Positions 38,856 through 50,005 of a stretch of 64,000 nucleotides of DNA are shown here, in pieces; the stretch's first letter is position 1, and every line of letters begins with the position of its first letter. The position numbers and the translations under genes are program-made. The notes below the pieces were generated by a model. That model worked only from the letters and a program-made list of their open reading frames with translations, did no database searches and was not told the origin of the DNA. Source of the stretch: Alteribacillus iranensis (GTDB lineage Bacteria > Bacillota > Bacilli > Bacillales > Marinococcaceae); contig NZ_FONT01000005.1 of NCBI RefSeq assembly GCF_900113025.1, forward strand, positions 124,001 to 188,000, given 5' to 3'.

Positions 38856-39892
38856 CCGGTGTAACCTCCTGCAATCTCAATCTCCCCTGTGTTTGTAATA
38901 GAACCAATGACATAGGCTTCTTCCCCTTGTTCTTCAAGAGTACGGATTGCCTGTTCTGCCTCATCCTGTGAAACAGCAGCCACTAAACCGATCCCCATGT
39001 TAAATGTGCCATACATATCCTCTAGTGTCACATTGCCTTTTTCTTTCAAAAACTTAAATATTGCCGGCAGCTCCCAAGAGGAGGAATCAATTCTAGCGCC
39101 TAGTCCGTCAGGAAGCATTCTTGGTATGTTTTCGTAAAAGCCGCCCCCCGTAATATGAGCCAGTCCTTTGACGTTAACTTTATCCTTTAACTGTTTAATC
39201 GCTTTAACATAAATTTTTGTCGGCTCTAATAGAACTTCTCCCAATTTTTGATTGAAAGAATCATAGGTCTCGTGAAGGTCCAATTTCGCCTCTTCTAAAA
39301 GAACTTTACGAACTAAAGAGAAACCATTACTATGAATGCCGGACGACGATATCCCTATGAGTGTATCTCCCTGTTGGATATGATCACCTGTAATAATATC
39401 CCGTTTCTCTGCAGCTCCCACAGTGAAACCTGCTAGATCGTACTCTTCTTCCTCATACATACCTGGCATTTCTGCAGTTTCTCCACCAATGAGAGCACAC
39501 CCTGCTTGCTCGCAACCGTCAGCCACGCCTTTTACGATTGCTTCTACTTTAGCCGGATCAGCTTTTCCACAAGCTAAGTAATCTAAAAAATATAAAGGAT
39601 CCGCTCCTTGAACGGCTACATCGTTTACACACATAGCAACTGCATCAATTCCGATAGTATCGTGCTTATCCATTGCGAATGCGAGCATCAACTTCGTCCC
39701 TACTCCATCGGTCCCAGAAATAAGCACAGGTTCTTTATATGGTAAGGAGGATAAGTCGAACATAGCTCCAAATCCACCTAATCCTCCTAACACTTCAGGA
39801 CGCATCGTTCTCTCTGTGTGTTTTTTCATCCTTTTTACAGCTTCATATCCGGCTTCCACATCAACCCCGGCATTTTTGTAAGCTTCAGACAT
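38852..39892 (-). CDS. purM: AIR synthetase PurM
   Basis: An ATP-dependent ring closure of FGAM to aminoimidazole ribonucleotide. At 346 aa, with [14 protein letters not shown], the [11 protein letters not shown] signature and [13 protein letters not shown] of the PurM/SelD fold. It follows purF with a 29-base gap and overlaps purN by 4 bases. Confidence 0.95.
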   Translation of the reverse strand: MSEAYKNAGVDVEAGYEAVKRMKKHTERTMRPEVLGGLGGFGAMFDLSSLPYKEPVLISGTDGVGTKLMLAFAMDKHDTIGIDAVAMCVNDVAVQGADPLYFLDYLACGKADPAKVEAIVKGVADGCEQAGCALIGGETAEMPGMYEEEEYDLAGFTVGAAEKRDIITGDHIQQGDTLIGISSSGIHSNGFSLVRKVLLEEAKLDLHETYDSFNQKLGEVLLEPTKIYVKAIKQLKDKVNVKGLAHITGGGFYENIPRMLPDGLGARIDSSSWELPAIFKFLKEKGNVTLEDMYGTFNMGIGLVAAVSQDEAEQAIRTLEEQGEEAYVIGSITNTGEIEIAGGYTG

Positions 39893-39921
39893 AGCTAGTG
39901 CCTCCCTTTTTCTCTCAACCG

Positions 39922-41349
39922 TTATGACTTAACTGCTTTATCATGGGGATGTAGGGTATCCTGATAAATTTCGGTAGGATACTCTCCTGTGAAACAGGCC
40001 ATGCAACGTCCGCAGGCGCTATCTTTTCCGCCGTGGTTAATCCCTTCAAGCATTCCGTCTGTAGATAGGAACGTGAGTGAGTCTGCTCCCATCTGCTCTC
40101 TCATTTCTTCAATGGAATGAGTAGCCGCTATTAATTCCTCTTTTGTGGATGTGTCAATCCCGTAGAAACAAGGATGAGTAATAGGCGGTGAGCTAATCCG
40201 AACATGAACTTCCAATGCGCCGGCATCTTTTAATAAACGAACAATTCTTCTGCTCGTAGTTCCGCGTACGATGGAGTCATCTACCATGACAACCCGCTTA
40301 CCTTCCACTACTCCTCGTACGGCCGAGAGCTTCATTTTTACACCTTGTTCTCTCAGTTCCTGGGAGGGCTTGATGAAAGTTCGACCAACATATCTATTTT
40401 TGATTAAACCTAGTTCATAAGGAATGCCTGCTTGTTCCGCATACCCGATAGCTGCTGAAATAGAGGATTCCGGCACACCCGTCACAATGTCTGCTTCTAC
40501 AGGGGCCTCTTTAGCCAGCTGCTTTCCGAGCTGTTTACGCGCGGAATGTACGTTAATTTGGTCAAGATTGGAATCGGGACGGGATAAATAAATATATTCC
40601 ATGCTGCAAAGAGCTCTTTGAGAAGCATTCGAAAATAGAATAGATCGAATACCCTCATCATCAATTGTGACAATTTCTCCCGGCTGTACTTCACGTACAT
40701 ATTCAGCACCAATCACATCAAAAGCGCAAGTTTCTGAAGCGACCACATATGCTTCTCCGAGACGACCAATCGAAAGTGGACGCATTCCTTGTGGATCTTG
40801 AGCAATTAACAACTTATCCTCTGTTAATACAGTAAACGCATAAGCTCCTTTTAACATGGATAAAGCATTTTTAAACTTATCTTCAAGGTTCGGATAGACA
40901 CTTCTCTTAATGAGATGGGCCAATACTTCAGTATCAGACGTCGATTGAAAAATACTCCCCTGACTCTCTAACTGGTGTTTCACTTCATTTGCATTTACCA
41001 AGTTACCATTATGAGCTACTGCTAAGCTTTCTGAACCTGTATGAGAGCGGAAGAGAAGAGGCTGGCAATTAACTAAACCTCCTCCTCCGGCCGTGGCATA
41101 TCGAACGTGACCGATAGCTGCATGACCGTGTAACTGGTCAATCTCTCCCTCTTTAAAAGCTTCTGTCACAAGGCCAAGGCCTTTATGAATGGACAGTGCG
41201 TCCCCGTCTGTAACAGCAATTCCTGCCCCTTCTTGGCCACGGTGCTGGAGACTGTGCAGTCCATAATACGCAATCTGAGCTGCTTCCTTATGTCCCCAAA
41301 CAGCAAAAACACCACATTCTTCATTTAAACCTTTGATTTCAGCAAGCAT
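39922..41349 (-). CDS. purF: Amidophosphoribosyltransferase PurF
   Basis: The committed step of purine synthesis, transferring ammonia from glutamine to PRPP. At 475 aa it starts with an 11-residue propeptide ([11 protein letters not shown]), whose removal exposes catalytic Cys12 (CGVF), as in B. subtilis. [11 protein letters not shown] is the Ntn motif and [13 protein letters not shown] the PRPP site. C-terminal cysteines (CFYG and ACGRCMACF) fit the regulatory [4Fe-4S] cluster. The start overlaps purL by 25 bases. Confidence 0.96.
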   Translation of the reverse strand: MLAEIKGLNEECGVFAVWGHKEAAQIAYYGLHSLQHRGQEGAGIAVTDGDALSIHKGLGLVTEAFKEGEIDQLHGHAAIGHVRYATAGGGGLVNCQPLLFRSHTGSESLAVAHNGNLVNANEVKHQLESQGSIFQSTSDTEVLAHLIKRSVYPNLEDKFKNALSMLKGAYAFTVLTEDKLLIAQDPQGMRPLSIGRLGEAYVVASETCAFDVIGAEYVREVQPGEIVTIDDEGIRSILFSNASQRALCSMEYIYLSRPDSNLDQINVHSARKQLGKQLAKEAPVEADIVTGVPESSISAAIGYAEQAGIPYELGLIKNRYVGRTFIKPSQELREQGVKMKLSAVRGVVEGKRVVMVDDSIVRGTTSRRIVRLLKDAGALEVHVRISSPPITHPCFYGIDTSTKEELIAATHSIEEMREQMGADSLTFLSTDGMLEGINHGGKDSACGRCMACFTGEYPTEIYQDTLHPHDKAVKS

Positions 41350-43553
41350 GGAATAGCTCCTTTCCAGGCATTTTCCAATTCTTGGACATCTGCCTGAAGC
41401 ACATTTTGGCCCGAGACATCGTTAATAACAAGTTGACGTGCTGACGTAACTTTTCCAACATGTTGCGCATCTGTTACAATCCGCTCAAAATCTTCTTTAT
41501 TATCGGGGCGAACACTTACAATGAACCGAGATTGTGTCTCTGCAAACAATGAAGCGACTTTATCACCGCTTATTGTCAATTCTGCACCATAGTTTGTGCC
41601 AAACAAACATTCAGCAGCTGCTACTGCTAACCCGCCTTCAGCAATATCATGAGCATTCGAGATGTAGCCTTTTTGAATGGCCGCCAGAATCTGAGTTTGA
41701 CGATTTTTTTCTACATTTAGATCAATGACAGGCGGTTTGCCGGAGATATCACCGTCTAATACTTTTTGAAGCTCGCTTCCTCCAAACTCAGCTTCCGCTT
41801 CACCGATAACATAAATAAGATCTTCTGCATTTTTAAAAGATTGAGTAGTGATATGATCTAAGTCCTCTACCAGGCCTACCATACCAACAACAGGGGTAGG
41901 ATATACCGCACCTGCTCCGCTTTCATTATAAAGAGAGACGTTTCCTCCAATCACTGGTGTCTCTAACAATTTGCATGCTTCGCTCATTCCATCGGTAGAT
42001 TTTTCCAACTGCCAGTATATTTCCGGGTTTTCTGGACTGCCGTAATTTAAACAATCTGTTAATCCAAGCGGGACTCCTCCAGAGCAGACAATGTTGCGGG
42101 CGGCTTCCGCTACAGCTATTTTCCCACCTTCTTCAGGATCCAGATAAATATAGCGAGAGTTACAATCAACAGACATCGCTAGAGCTTTGTTTTTGCCGCG
42201 AACTCTTACGACGGCAGCGTCAGAACCAGGATGAACGACAGTATTAGTTTGAACCATGTAATCATATTGATCATATACCCATTCTTTGCTTGCAATCGTC
42301 GGTTGCTGCAGCAATTGAATAAGGGTATCTTTTACGTCACTAACAGTATAATGAGAAGCATCTATTTGCTGATTTTTCTTAAAAGAAGAGTGTTCAACAG
42401 ACGGTAGATATACACTCGGAACATCTTCCGCTAGTGCATCCACAGGCACTTCTGCAGTCACTTCTCCTTTATGGAGAAGGCGGAGATTTTTTTCTTCCGT
42501 CACATGTCCAACTTCCGCGTAAAGGACACCCCACCGGTCACAAATATTTTTAATCTCTTGCTCCCGTCCTTTTTTCACAACGAGCAACATTCTCTCTTGT
42601 GATTCTGATAACATCATTTCGTAAGGTGTCATGCCTTCTTCTCGTTGCGGCACTTTATCGAGATCCATTTCAATACCGTAGCCGGCTTTACTAGCCATTT
42701 CTGCAGAAGAAGAAGTAAGTCCGGCTGCCCCCATATCCTGGATACCAACAAGAGCATCCGACTGAACAATTTCCAAGCAAGCCTCCATCACGAGCTTTTC
42801 CATGTAAGGATCTCCCACTTGAACCGCAGGACGCTTGCTATCTGAGTCATCACTCAATGCTTCTGAAGAAAACGTCGCTCCGTGAATGCCATCCCTGCCT
42901 GTGCTTGGCCCAACGTAAATAACTGTGTTACCTACACCAGATGCTTGTCCTTTTTTAATGTCTTTGTGATCAATTAAACCGACACACATCGCGTTCACGA
43001 GAGGATTTTTTTCATAACAAGGATCGAACTGAACTTCCCCTCCAACGGTTGGAACCCCGATGCAATTTCCATAACCTGCGATACCTGCGACGACTTCTTC
43101 AAACAAATAGCGAACACGAGGAGAATTTAGTTCGCCGAAACGAAGAGAGTTCAACAAAGCGATAGGGCGCGCTCCCATAGAAAAAACATCTCGTAAGATC
43201 CCGCCTACTCCAGTAGCGGCTCCCTGGTATGGCTCAATAGCAGAAGGGCTGTTATGGCTTTCGATTTTGAATACAACTGCCTGCTCATCGCCGATATCAA
43301 TGATCCCCGCTCCTTCTCCAGGTCCTTGCAAGACTTTCTCGCCTTCTGTGGGAAATTTTTTCAGGAGAGACTTAGAACTCTTATAGCTACAGTGTTCTGA
43401 CCACATGACAGAGAATAACCCTGTTTCCGTGTAGTTTGGGAGCCGCCCAAGAGTTTTTTCGATCAAACTGAACTCTTCATCTGACAAACCCATTTCTTGA
43501 TAGACTTTTTCATCTTTAATTTGCTTTGGTGACGGCTCAAGAAGTAAGGACAT
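41325..43553 (-). CDS. purL: FGAM synthase large subunit PurL
   Basis: The catalytic subunit of formylglycinamidine ribonucleotide synthase, small PurL type (742 aa), which needs PurQ and PurS. It has ATP-site motifs ([20 protein letters not shown] near 97) and [14 protein letters not shown], and repeats the PurM-like fold ([21 protein letters not shown]). It overlaps purQ by 17 bases and purF by 25 bases. The overlaps suggest tight stoichiometry of the complex. Confidence 0.96.
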   Translation of the reverse strand: MSLLLEPSPKQIKDEKVYQEMGLSDEEFSLIEKTLGRLPNYTETGLFSVMWSEHCSYKSSKSLLKKFPTEGEKVLQGPGEGAGIIDIGDEQAVVFKIESHNSPSAIEPYQGAATGVGGILRDVFSMGARPIALLNSLRFGELNSPRVRYLFEEVVAGIAGYGNCIGVPTVGGEVQFDPCYEKNPLVNAMCVGLIDHKDIKKGQASGVGNTVIYVGPSTGRDGIHGATFSSEALSDDSDSKRPAVQVGDPYMEKLVMEACLEIVQSDALVGIQDMGAAGLTSSSAEMASKAGYGIEMDLDKVPQREEGMTPYEMMLSESQERMLLVVKKGREQEIKNICDRWGVLYAEVGHVTEEKNLRLLHKGEVTAEVPVDALAEDVPSVYLPSVEHSSFKKNQQIDASHYTVSDVKDTLIQLLQQPTIASKEWVYDQYDYMVQTNTVVHPGSDAAVVRVRGKNKALAMSVDCNSRYIYLDPEEGGKIAVAEAARNIVCSGGVPLGLTDCLNYGSPENPEIYWQLEKSTDGMSEACKLLETPVIGGNVSLYNESGAGAVYPTPVVGMVGLVEDLDHITTQSFKNAEDLIYVIGEAEAEFGGSELQKVLDGDISGKPPVIDLNVEKNRQTQILAAIQKGYISNAHDIAEGGLAVAAAECLFGTNYGAELTISGDKVASLFAETQSRFIVSVRPDNKEDFERIVTDAQHVGKVTSARQLVINDVSGQNVLQADVQELENAWKGAIPCLLKSKV

Positions 43554-44220
43554 GTGATTCCCTCCAATGATTCAATATCGATTGAAATAGCTTTAATCCA
43601 TCCGCACTGCCTAATATATCTGATGCTGCGCGCTCTGGATGAGGCATCATCCCTAACACGTTTCCTTTTTCATTAATAACACCGGCAATGTCTGCAACAG
43701 ACCCATTCGCATTGCTTTTGTACGTGAAAACAATTTGTTTGTTATCGCGAAGCTTTTTTAACGTTTTCTCGTCACAAAAATAGTTACCTTCCCCATGTGC
43801 AATCGGTACAGAGATAGTCTCGTTTTCTTTATAACCAGCTGTAAAGCCTGTTTGGTTATTTTCCACCACCAACTCAGTTGGACGGCAAATGAATCTTAAA
43901 TTCTGATTTCGCTGCATAGCTCCTGGTAAAAGACCTGCTTCGAGTAAGATTTGAAACCCATTACATACGCCTAGTACTGGCTTTCCCTTTTCCGCTTCTT
44001 CCATGACGCTGGTCATCACAGGAGCAAAGCGGGCAATTGCCCCGCTTCTCAAATAATCACCATAAGAAAACCCGCCCGGGAGCAAAATAGCGTCATAGTC
44101 CGCTACGCTGGTTTCGGTATACCACACTTTTTCCGCCTCTGCGTTTAAGCCTTCCGTTACGGCATAAACCATATCATCGTCACAGTTGGATCCTGGAAAG
44201 ACAATCACCGCAAATTTCAT
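43537..44220 (-). CDS. purQ: FGAM synthase glutaminase subunit PurQ
   Basis: A class I glutamine amidotransferase that supplies ammonia to PurL. At 227 aa, with FPGSNCDDD at the start, the nucleophile Cys in [17 protein letters not shown] (near 86) and the catalytic His/Glu in PHPERA near the C terminus. Its start shares a base with the purS stop. Confidence 0.96.
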   Translation of the reverse strand: MKFAVIVFPGSNCDDDMVYAVTEGLNAEAEKVWYTETSVADYDAILLPGGFSYGDYLRSGAIARFAPVMTSVMEEAEKGKPVLGVCNGFQILLEAGLLPGAMQRNQNLRFICRPTELVVENNQTGFTAGYKENETISVPIAHGEGNYFCDEKTLKKLRDNKQIVFTYKSNANGSVADIAGVINEKGNVLGMMPHPERAASDILGSADGLKLFQSILNHWRESHVLTS

Positions 44221-44468
44221 TAGGATACGACCTCCTCGATCGTATAGGTATAATCCTCAATCACCGGATTAGATAATAGCTTCTCACACATCTCTTCAAT
44301 CCGTTTTTCCAAATCTGTTGTCTTTTCTATTTTAAGCTCGATGAACTTACCAGTTTGAACGCTTTGGACTTCCTTGTACTCCATGGTATGAAGCGCGTTC
44401 TGTATCGCACTTCCTTGCGGATCAAGAACTCCTTCTTTCAATGTTACATATACCTGCACCTTAACCAC
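44220..44468 (-). CDS. purS: FGAM synthase subunit PurS
   Basis: A small bridging subunit (82 aa) that couples PurQ and PurL. The sequence [20 protein letters not shown] followed by a C-terminal [14 protein letters not shown] is characteristic. It overlaps purC by 8 bases and purQ by 1 base. Confidence 0.95.
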   Translation of the reverse strand: MVKVQVYVTLKEGVLDPQGSAIQNALHTMEYKEVQSVQTGKFIELKIEKTTDLEKRIEEMCEKLLSNPVIEDYTYTIEEVVS

Positions 44469-45201
44469 GCGCAGCCCCTCCCAGTCTATTTAATATATCT
44501 TCATATGCTTCTTGCAGAGAACCTAGTTCATACCTAAAAATGTCCTTATCTAATTTCTCTTTCGTAGCAGCATCCCATAGACGGCATGTATCTGGTGAAA
44601 CCTCGTCGGCCAAAATAATTTCGTTATCTGCTGTTTTTCCAAATTCTAATTTCAAGTCAACAAGAATAAGTCCGCATTGTCGGAAAAGACGACTTAGTTG
44701 AGTATTGATAGCAAGTGCTTGTCTCTTCAAAGTGTGTAGTTGTTCTGGCTCTGCAACTTGTAATAGTCGTATATGATCCTCATTAACGAGCGGATCACCA
44801 AGTGCATCATCTTTGTAATAAAATTCAATGACCGGCTCTTCCAACTCCATTCCCTCATGGAGTCCTGTTCGTCTTTGCAAGCTTCCCGCTACCACATTCC
44901 TTACGACGACTTCTAAAGGAATAATAGCTGTCTCGCGTACGAGCTGCTCTGTTGAAGAGATTTTCTTCACAAAGTGGCTTTCGAGCCCTGAGGCTTCCAG
45001 GCGCTCAAAAACTAAAGACGTAATCTCATTATTCAAGCGGCCTTTTCCTTTCAAGCTCTCCTTTTTCTCACCGTTAAAAGCAGTAGCATCGTCTTTATAC
45101 TCCATCCATAAAAGATTCTTTAGATTGGTTTTATATAATTTTTTAGCTTTGCCTTCATACAACAGAGACTCTTTTTTTAATGCGGACTCTTCTATTTTCA
45201 T
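44461..45201 (-). CDS. purC: SAICAR synthetase PurC
   Basis: It joins aspartate to CAIR with ATP. At 246 aa, with [14 protein letters not shown], the FNGEKKESL loop, [12 protein letters not shown] and [10 protein letters not shown] (ATP/metal), and the signature [14 protein letters not shown]. It overlaps purB by 4 bases and purS by 8 bases. It starts at ATG 45201. Confidence 0.95.
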   Translation of the reverse strand: MKIEESALKKESLLYEGKAKKLYKTNLKNLLWMEYKDDATAFNGEKKESLKGKGRLNNEITSLVFERLEASGLESHFVKKISSTEQLVRETAIIPLEVVVRNVVAGSLQRRTGLHEGMELEEPVIEFYYKDDALGDPLVNEDHIRLLQVAEPEQLHTLKRQALAINTQLSRLFRQCGLILVDLKLEFGKTADNEIILADEVSPDTCRLWDAATKEKLDKDIFRYELGSLQEAYEDILNRLGGAARG

Positions 45202-46493
45202 TCCAAACCAGCTCTCTCAAAAATAGTATCAATCTGTTTTAAATGATGGCGGTAGTCAAAACAATCTGCAATCTCTTCTTTACTTAACACCTCTGTAATT
45301 CGAGGCTCACTTTCCACTAGTTCACGGAAGGAGGTGCCTTTTTCCCATGCTTCCATCGCTTTCGGCTGGACAAGATCATAAGCTTCCTCACGTACCATGC
45401 CTTTGTCGATGAGTGTTAAGAGTACGCGCTGGGAATAAATAAGACCAAACGTTTTCTCCATATTCTGTTTCATGTTTTCCGGAAACACAGTTAAATTCTT
45501 GACGATGTTCCCGAAGCGATTCAGCATGTAATTCAATGCAATCGTCGCGTCAGGCAAAATAATACGTTCTGCAGAAGAGTGTGAGATATCCCGTTCATGC
45601 CAAAGAGGTACATTTTCGTACGCAGTCATCATATGACCTCGTATCACTCGGGAAATCCCTGTCATGTTTTCCGACCCTACTGGATTGCGTTTATGAGGCA
45701 TAGCTGATGACCCTTTTTGTCCCTTGGCGAAAAATTCCTCTACTTCTCTCGTTTCGCTTTTCTGTAAGCCGCGAATCTCTACGGCCATTTTTTCTATCGA
45801 TGTAGCAATCAGCGCAATGGTGCTCATATAATGAGCGTGACGGTCACGCTGAAGCGTTTGCGTCGATACGGGGGCGGCTTCTAAACCGAGCTTTTCACAC
45901 ACGTACGACTCGACAAATGGAGGGATGTTAGCAAACGTACCTACTGCTCCTGACAGTTTTCCGGCACGTACTGTTTCTGCCGCCGCTTTAAAACGTTCTT
46001 TATTTCGCTTCATTTCCTCATACCAAAGAGCCAGTTTTAATCCAAACGTAGTCGGTTCAGCATGGACCCCGTGGGTACGTCCCATCATTACTGTATATTT
46101 ATGTTCAAGCGCTTTTTCTTTCAGGATGGCGAGAAAGCGGTCTAAGTCTTTTTCTAAAATGTCGTTCGCTTGTTTCAGCAAGTATGAGAGAGCCGTGTCT
46201 ACGACATCCGTCGATGTTAACCCGTAATGTACCCATTTTTTCTCTTCACCAAGGGTCTCTGATACAGCGCGAGTAAATGCCACAACGTCATGCCTGGTTT
46301 CTGCTTCAATTTCTTTAATCCGTTCCACATCAAAGCCGGCATTTTCTCGGATTTTCTTTACGTCCTCTTTTGGAATCTCTCCTAATTCCGCCCAAGCTTC
46401 ACAAGCAGATATCTCTACTTCGAGCCACGCGTTAAATCGATTCTCGTCCGTCCAGATTGCTCCCATCTCGGGTCTTGTATACCGTTCGATCAT
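45198..46493 (-). CDS. purB: Adenylosuccinate lyase PurB
   Basis: It splits SAICAR and adenylosuccinate, serving both IMP and AMP synthesis. At 431 aa, of the fumarase/argininosuccinase superfamily, with the flexible catalytic loop [11 protein letters not shown] near 262, [16 protein letters not shown] near 138 and [13 protein letters not shown] near 87. It lies between purK (34-base gap) and purC (4-base overlap). Confidence 0.96.
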   Translation of the reverse strand: MIERYTRPEMGAIWTDENRFNAWLEVEISACEAWAELGEIPKEDVKKIRENAGFDVERIKEIEAETRHDVVAFTRAVSETLGEEKKWVHYGLTSTDVVDTALSYLLKQANDILEKDLDRFLAILKEKALEHKYTVMMGRTHGVHAEPTTFGLKLALWYEEMKRNKERFKAAAETVRAGKLSGAVGTFANIPPFVESYVCEKLGLEAAPVSTQTLQRDRHAHYMSTIALIATSIEKMAVEIRGLQKSETREVEEFFAKGQKGSSAMPHKRNPVGSENMTGISRVIRGHMMTAYENVPLWHERDISHSSAERIILPDATIALNYMLNRFGNIVKNLTVFPENMKQNMEKTFGLIYSQRVLLTLIDKGMVREEAYDLVQPKAMEAWEKGTSFRELVESEPRITEVLSKEEIADCFDYRHHLKQIDTIFERAGLE

Positions 46494-46527
46494 TTGATTT
46501 CCTCCACTCTAACTCTTTTCATTTTCT

Positions 46528-47670
46528 CTATTTTTTCGTTAGTATGTCCTGCCAGATCGTATTGGATGTTTCTAATGCCGCTTCCTGGGTTTCGTCAAGT
46601 ACCGTCCAGTGGCCCATTTTCCGGCCTTGTTTCGCTTCATCTTTCCCATATAAATGAATGTGTCCTTTTCTTGCAAACCGCTCGATATGCGTATTAACGG
46701 CTGGAAGATGTTGACCGAGCAAATTAGTCATCACCACAGACTGTAACAGTTTGGTCGAACCGAGCGGCCATCCGCATACCGCCCGGATATGCTGTTCAAA
46801 TTGAGATGTTTCACAAGCCTCTATGGTGTAATGGCCAGAGTTATGAGGCCGAGGAGCAAGCTCGTTTACATAAATTTCTCCATCACCGACAACGAACATT
46901 TCAACAGCTAACGTACCAACCAATTCTAATTCTTCGGCGAGTTTACGAACAATTTCTTTCGCTGTTTCCCCTGTCCTTTCCGTTATTCTTGCCGGTACAA
47001 TCGTTTGATGTAAGATATTGTTCTTATGGATGTTCTCTCCTACCGGAAATAGAGCAGTCTCTCCATTTGTGCTTCTTGTTACGATCGCTGAGATTTCTTT
47101 TTCAAATGGTATCCATTGTTCCAAAACAAGATCCTTTTCTGCTCCGCCTAGATCCTTAAACGCCGTTTCTATCTGTTTTTCCTCTTTTATTACCATCTGA
47201 CCTTTTCCATCGTAGCCGCCACGGCAAGTCTTCAGTACCGACGGATATCCAAGTTGTTTTAATCCTTCCTTGAGATCGGTTAAGCTATGGACAGGCTGAT
47301 AGGGAGCTACTTTCACTCCTGCTTCTTCAATAGCTCTTTTCTCTCGAAGCCGATGTTGCGTAGTGTAGAGCAAGTTACTTCCTTGTGGCAAATAAAGCTT
47401 TTCCTCTAAAAAAGAAGCGGTGTCAGAGTCAATGTTTTCAAACTCATACGTAAGGACGTCGCAATGTTCCGCTAGCTCTAGCGCTCCCCTGCGATCATCA
47501 TAGGCGGCCTCCACTTCTACATCGGCAACCTGCCCTGTTGGGGATTCAAGCTTTGGTTCCATAACAGCAATACGAAACCCCATAGCCCTTGCGGCAAGTG
47601 CCATCATTCTACCTAGCTGACCGCCGCCTAAAATACCAATTGTTTTTCCTGGGGCTATAAATTTACTCAC
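46528..47670 (-). CDS. purK: N5-CAIR synthetase PurK
   Basis: An ATP-dependent carboxylation of AIR to N5-CAIR. At 380 aa, ATP-grasp fold with [18 protein letters not shown] at the start, [12 protein letters not shown] (ATP lid) and [14 protein letters not shown] near 265. It overlaps purE by 4 bases, so the two steps are made together. Confidence 0.95.
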   Translation of the reverse strand: MSKFIAPGKTIGILGGGQLGRMMALAARAMGFRIAVMEPKLESPTGQVADVEVEAAYDDRRGALELAEHCDVLTYEFENIDSDTASFLEEKLYLPQGSNLLYTTQHRLREKRAIEEAGVKVAPYQPVHSLTDLKEGLKQLGYPSVLKTCRGGYDGKGQMVIKEEKQIETAFKDLGGAEKDLVLEQWIPFEKEISAIVTRSTNGETALFPVGENIHKNNILHQTIVPARITERTGETAKEIVRKLAEELELVGTLAVEMFVVGDGEIYVNELAPRPHNSGHYTIEACETSQFEQHIRAVCGWPLGSTKLLQSVVMTNLLGQHLPAVNTHIERFARKGHIHLYGKDEAKQGRKMGHWTVLDETQEAALETSNTIWQDILTKK

Positions 47671-48152
47671 GATAGATCCCCCGTTTCCACCACTTTTTGT
47701 CGCAAGGCTTCTCTTCGATTCTCCAACCTTTCTGCAACCTCAGGATCATAAGCTCCTAGCATCTCTGCTGCTAACAAACCGGCGTTCACGGCACCTGCCT
47801 TACCGATCGCAACAGTGGCCACCGGTACTCCTCCAGGCATCTGAACGATAGATAACAAGGAATCCATTCCATCTAATGCTTTCGATTGGACCGGAACTCC
47901 GATGACAGGTAGGGTCGTCTTGGCAGCAACCATGCCAGGCAGATGAGCAGCTCCCCCTGCACCTGCAATAATGGCTTTCAGACCTTTTTCTCTAGCTCTC
48001 TCTGCATATTCAAACATCAAATCCGGGGTACGGTGTGCAGATACTACCTTTTTCTCGTAAGGTACCGAAAGTTCATCTAATACTTCACACGCATGCTTCA
48101 TCGTATCCCAATCTGAAGTACTCCCCATAATTACACCAACACATGGTTTCAT
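47667..48152 (-). CDS. purE: N5-CAIR mutase PurE
   Basis: It converts N5-CAIR to CAIR. At 161 aa, class I PurE, with GSTSDWDTM, the SAHRTPD motif (catalytic His) and [12 protein letters not shown], then [18 protein letters not shown]. It is the first gene of the twelve-gene purine operon. A guanine riboswitch precedes it, and a promoter with PurBoxes lies about 300 bases upstream. Confidence 0.95.
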   Translation of the reverse strand: MKPCVGVIMGSTSDWDTMKHACEVLDELSVPYEKKVVSAHRTPDLMFEYAERAREKGLKAIIAGAGGAAHLPGMVAAKTTLPVIGVPVQSKALDGMDSLLSIVQMPGGVPVATVAIGKAGAVNAGLLAAEMLGAYDPEVAERLENRREALRQKVVETGDLS

Positions 48153-48214
48153 TTATAAAAGTCTCCCTTATCTATGAGTATTGCAATGTTAATCCTAGTC
48201 ACGTGTTATCACAC

Positions 48215-48408
48215 AAAAAAGCTCCGGTGTATGACAGTCCCTCTACTTGATGAGAGAAAGCTGCCAGCTCCCGGAGCTTCGGCCTAAGTCGAACGTCAAT
48301 CTTTCTTTTCCACCTGTTCGAGGCATGGCTTATCTTTCCCTCATAGTCCGGAAATTTACGGTTCCCGGGTAGAAACTTTTCAGGCCTTATTCCCGAAATT
48401 ATACGAGG
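48215..48408 (-). promoter_or_regulatory. Guanine riboswitch of the purine operon
   Basis: The minus-strand leader of purE. The aptamer spans about 48408-48339, with P1 CCTC/GAGG, the TATAAT and GTTTCTACC elements and GACTATGAG at the 3' side. The C before TATG is the specificity base that marks the guanine class. About 60 bases later a terminator (GCTCCGG 48277-48271 with CCGGAGC 48227-48221, then six Ts) can form. Guanine should stop transcription. Confidence 0.88.
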
Positions 48409-48444
48409 TTTTATATAATTTTCATTTCCGTTTTTCACAATTCT

Positions 48445-48474
48445 AGCTTAACAATTCTCCTCTATGAATGTCAA
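48445..48474 (-). promoter_or_regulatory. Promoter of the purine operon
   Basis: On the minus strand, -35 TTGACA (48474-48469), 18 nt, then a weak -10 TAAGCT (48450-48445). It lies directly upstream of the riboswitch and 9 bases from the first PurBox core. Confidence 0.6.
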
Positions 48475-48477
48475 TCA

Positions 48478-48521
48478 AAAATCGAACAATATAAAAGCAA
48501 TCTATATTAATGTTCGTTATT
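48478..48521. promoter_or_regulatory. PurR operator: inverted PurBox pair (purE)
   Basis: AAAATCGAACAAT (48478-48490, + strand) and AATAACGAACATT (48521-48509, minus strand), each one mismatch from the PurBox consensus AWWWCCGAACWWT. The CGAAC and GTTCG cores are 24 nt apart. This is the classic site at which B. subtilis PurR represses, relieved by PRPP. The distal box overlaps the yebG stop. Confidence 0.75.
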
Positions 48522-48714
48522 TGGCTTTTGCCTCGAATACTATTCTTTGTTTAACAGGAATATGTTCTATTTTTCCGTTTTTTCTTACTTCCTTGAAAAC
48601 GGGTTCTTCTTTACGCCGTACAGGAATATATCCTTCTTTGGCTATTCGTTCAAGACAATGAGCTATCGTCTCGTTCTCTTCCACCTCAAACTTTTTCTTT
48701 TTTTGCTTCTTCAT
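48517..48714 (-). CDS. yebG: NETI motif protein YebG
   Basis: A small basic protein (65 aa) with the motif ENETIAHCLERI, which names the NETI family; B. subtilis YebG also sits just upstream of purE. Function unknown. AAGGTGGG lies 7 nt before the ATG. The N terminus is a lysine run. Confidence 0.88.
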   Translation of the reverse strand: MKKQKKKKFEVEENETIAHCLERIAKEGYIPVRRKEEPVFKEVRKNGKIEHIPVKQRIVFEAKAK

Positions 48715-48752
48715 TAAAGTCCCACCTTTTAACCTGCAGGTTTATTGTCGCG

Positions 48753-49289
48753 TCAACGTCTCAACCCTTTCACCCAAAAACCACCGAAAAACACTTTTGG
48801 CTCATGTGAGATAATAAACGCTTTCGGATCTAACTTCTTCACAGAAGCATATAAATCAGATTCAGATCTTCTCGTCGTTAAAATTTCCATCATCATTCTC
48901 TCCCCTTCACGTCCGTAGGCTACCCAGTTTGTCACGCCATAACCTTTGTCACGAAGGGCGTTAGGAATATCCGGCTCATATTCCTTCGTAATCACATTTA
49001 CCGTAATATAACCAAGTGCCAGTTTTTCTTCAATTTTCATGCCAATAAGTACACCAGCCCCGAAACCAATCGCATATGCAAGTAAATTAAAAATGTTATC
49101 TAAATTATCCAAAACAAGTCCTAATCCCACGACATATATTAAGATTTCAATGACGCCCAGCCCGCCGGCAAAATACCTCTGTCCTTTTAGTGTAAATATA
49201 ACGCGGAGTGTGTATAAGGACACATAAACGATATTAATTAAAAAAATAATTGCTACGAGAGACCAAGCGCTGTCATAAAAATTTTCCAT
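48753..49289 (-). CDS. yebE: DUF2179/DUF5698 membrane protein YebE
   Basis: A 178 aa membrane protein with three hydrophobic segments in the first 90 residues and a C-terminal DUF2179 domain (cytoplasmic, alpha-beta), with [19 protein letters not shown] at the junction. Function unknown. The ATG at 49289 is used because GGGAGG lies 7 nt upstream; the earlier frame start at 49304 overlaps it. The gene order yebE-yebG-purE is as in B. subtilis. Confidence 0.88.
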   Translation of the reverse strand: MENFYDSAWSLVAIIFLINIVYVSLYTLRVIFTLKGQRYFAGGLGVIEILIYVVGLGLVLDNLDNIFNLLAYAIGFGAGVLIGMKIEEKLALGYITVNVITKEYEPDIPNALRDKGYGVTNWVAYGREGERMMMEILTTRRSESDLYASVKKLDPKAFIISHEPKVFFGGFWVKGLRR

Positions 49290-49465
49290 GTTCATTCCTC
49301 CCACATAGGCTTTTCATTTTCAGTTTAGCCAGCGGATGATTCATCCCTTGCTGACATTCACTTTTTTCTGAAAAAATATATCACGTTTTTTATAGTGTGG
49401 GAAGAGTATAATTAACGTAATATAACAACATATTCCGACAAAAATCAGTAGATTATCGATAGGAG

Positions 49466-50005
49466 CTATTTACTTATCCCTTTTTCCTCTGGTTGTTCTA
49501 ATTTTTCCAACGCTTTTTCTTCTGCAGGGATCCGTACTAATAATAATAGAAGGGCATTACTAATTGTAAATAGGAAGGATGTAATCCAAGCCCCAAAAAT
49601 AAGTGGGAGTGATATGATTTCAAGGGCGACAATGACATAATTGGGATGGGGTAACCATTGATACGGTCCTTTCGTTACTCGTTTTGCTCCTGGCAAGACG
49701 ATTATCTTTGTATTCCAAAATTTACCCAAAGACATTAATGTCCATACCCTCAGCCCCTGAGCCACAAGGAAAACAAACAAAAATAATGGCCAACCTACCC
49801 CTAGTGACGCTCCTTTTCCTAGCACTTCGAATAATAACGAAAGAAAAAATAAAACATGGAGCATGACAATCCATTTATAGTGGGATGCACCTACTTCAAC
49901 CGCGCCTTCCTGTTTCATGCGTTTCTCATTATGGCGTGCGTAAACCACTTCGGCTAACCTTTGACAAATGACAACACTAATTAGAACGATAAACAATACC
50001 ATCAT
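49466..50005 (-). CDS. bpsB: Isoprenylcysteine carboxylmethyltransferase-like BpsB (YpbQ)
   Basis: A membrane methyltransferase of the ICMT/PEMT-like group (179 aa), with four or five hydrophobic segments and the C-terminal motif GPYQWLPHPNYVIVALEI, which includes the SAM-binding HPNY. In B. subtilis, BpsB methylates the alkylpyrones made by BpsA. It starts right after the bpsA stop. The genes are coupled and form a two-gene unit. Confidence 0.88.
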   Translation of the reverse strand: MMVLFIVLISVVICQRLAEVVYARHNEKRMKQEGAVEVGASHYKWIVMLHVLFFLSLLFEVLGKGASLGVGWPLFLFVFLVAQGLRVWTLMSLGKFWNTKIIVLPGAKRVTKGPYQWLPHPNYVIVALEIISLPLIFGAWITSFLFTISNALLLLLVRIPAEEKALEKLEQPEEKGISK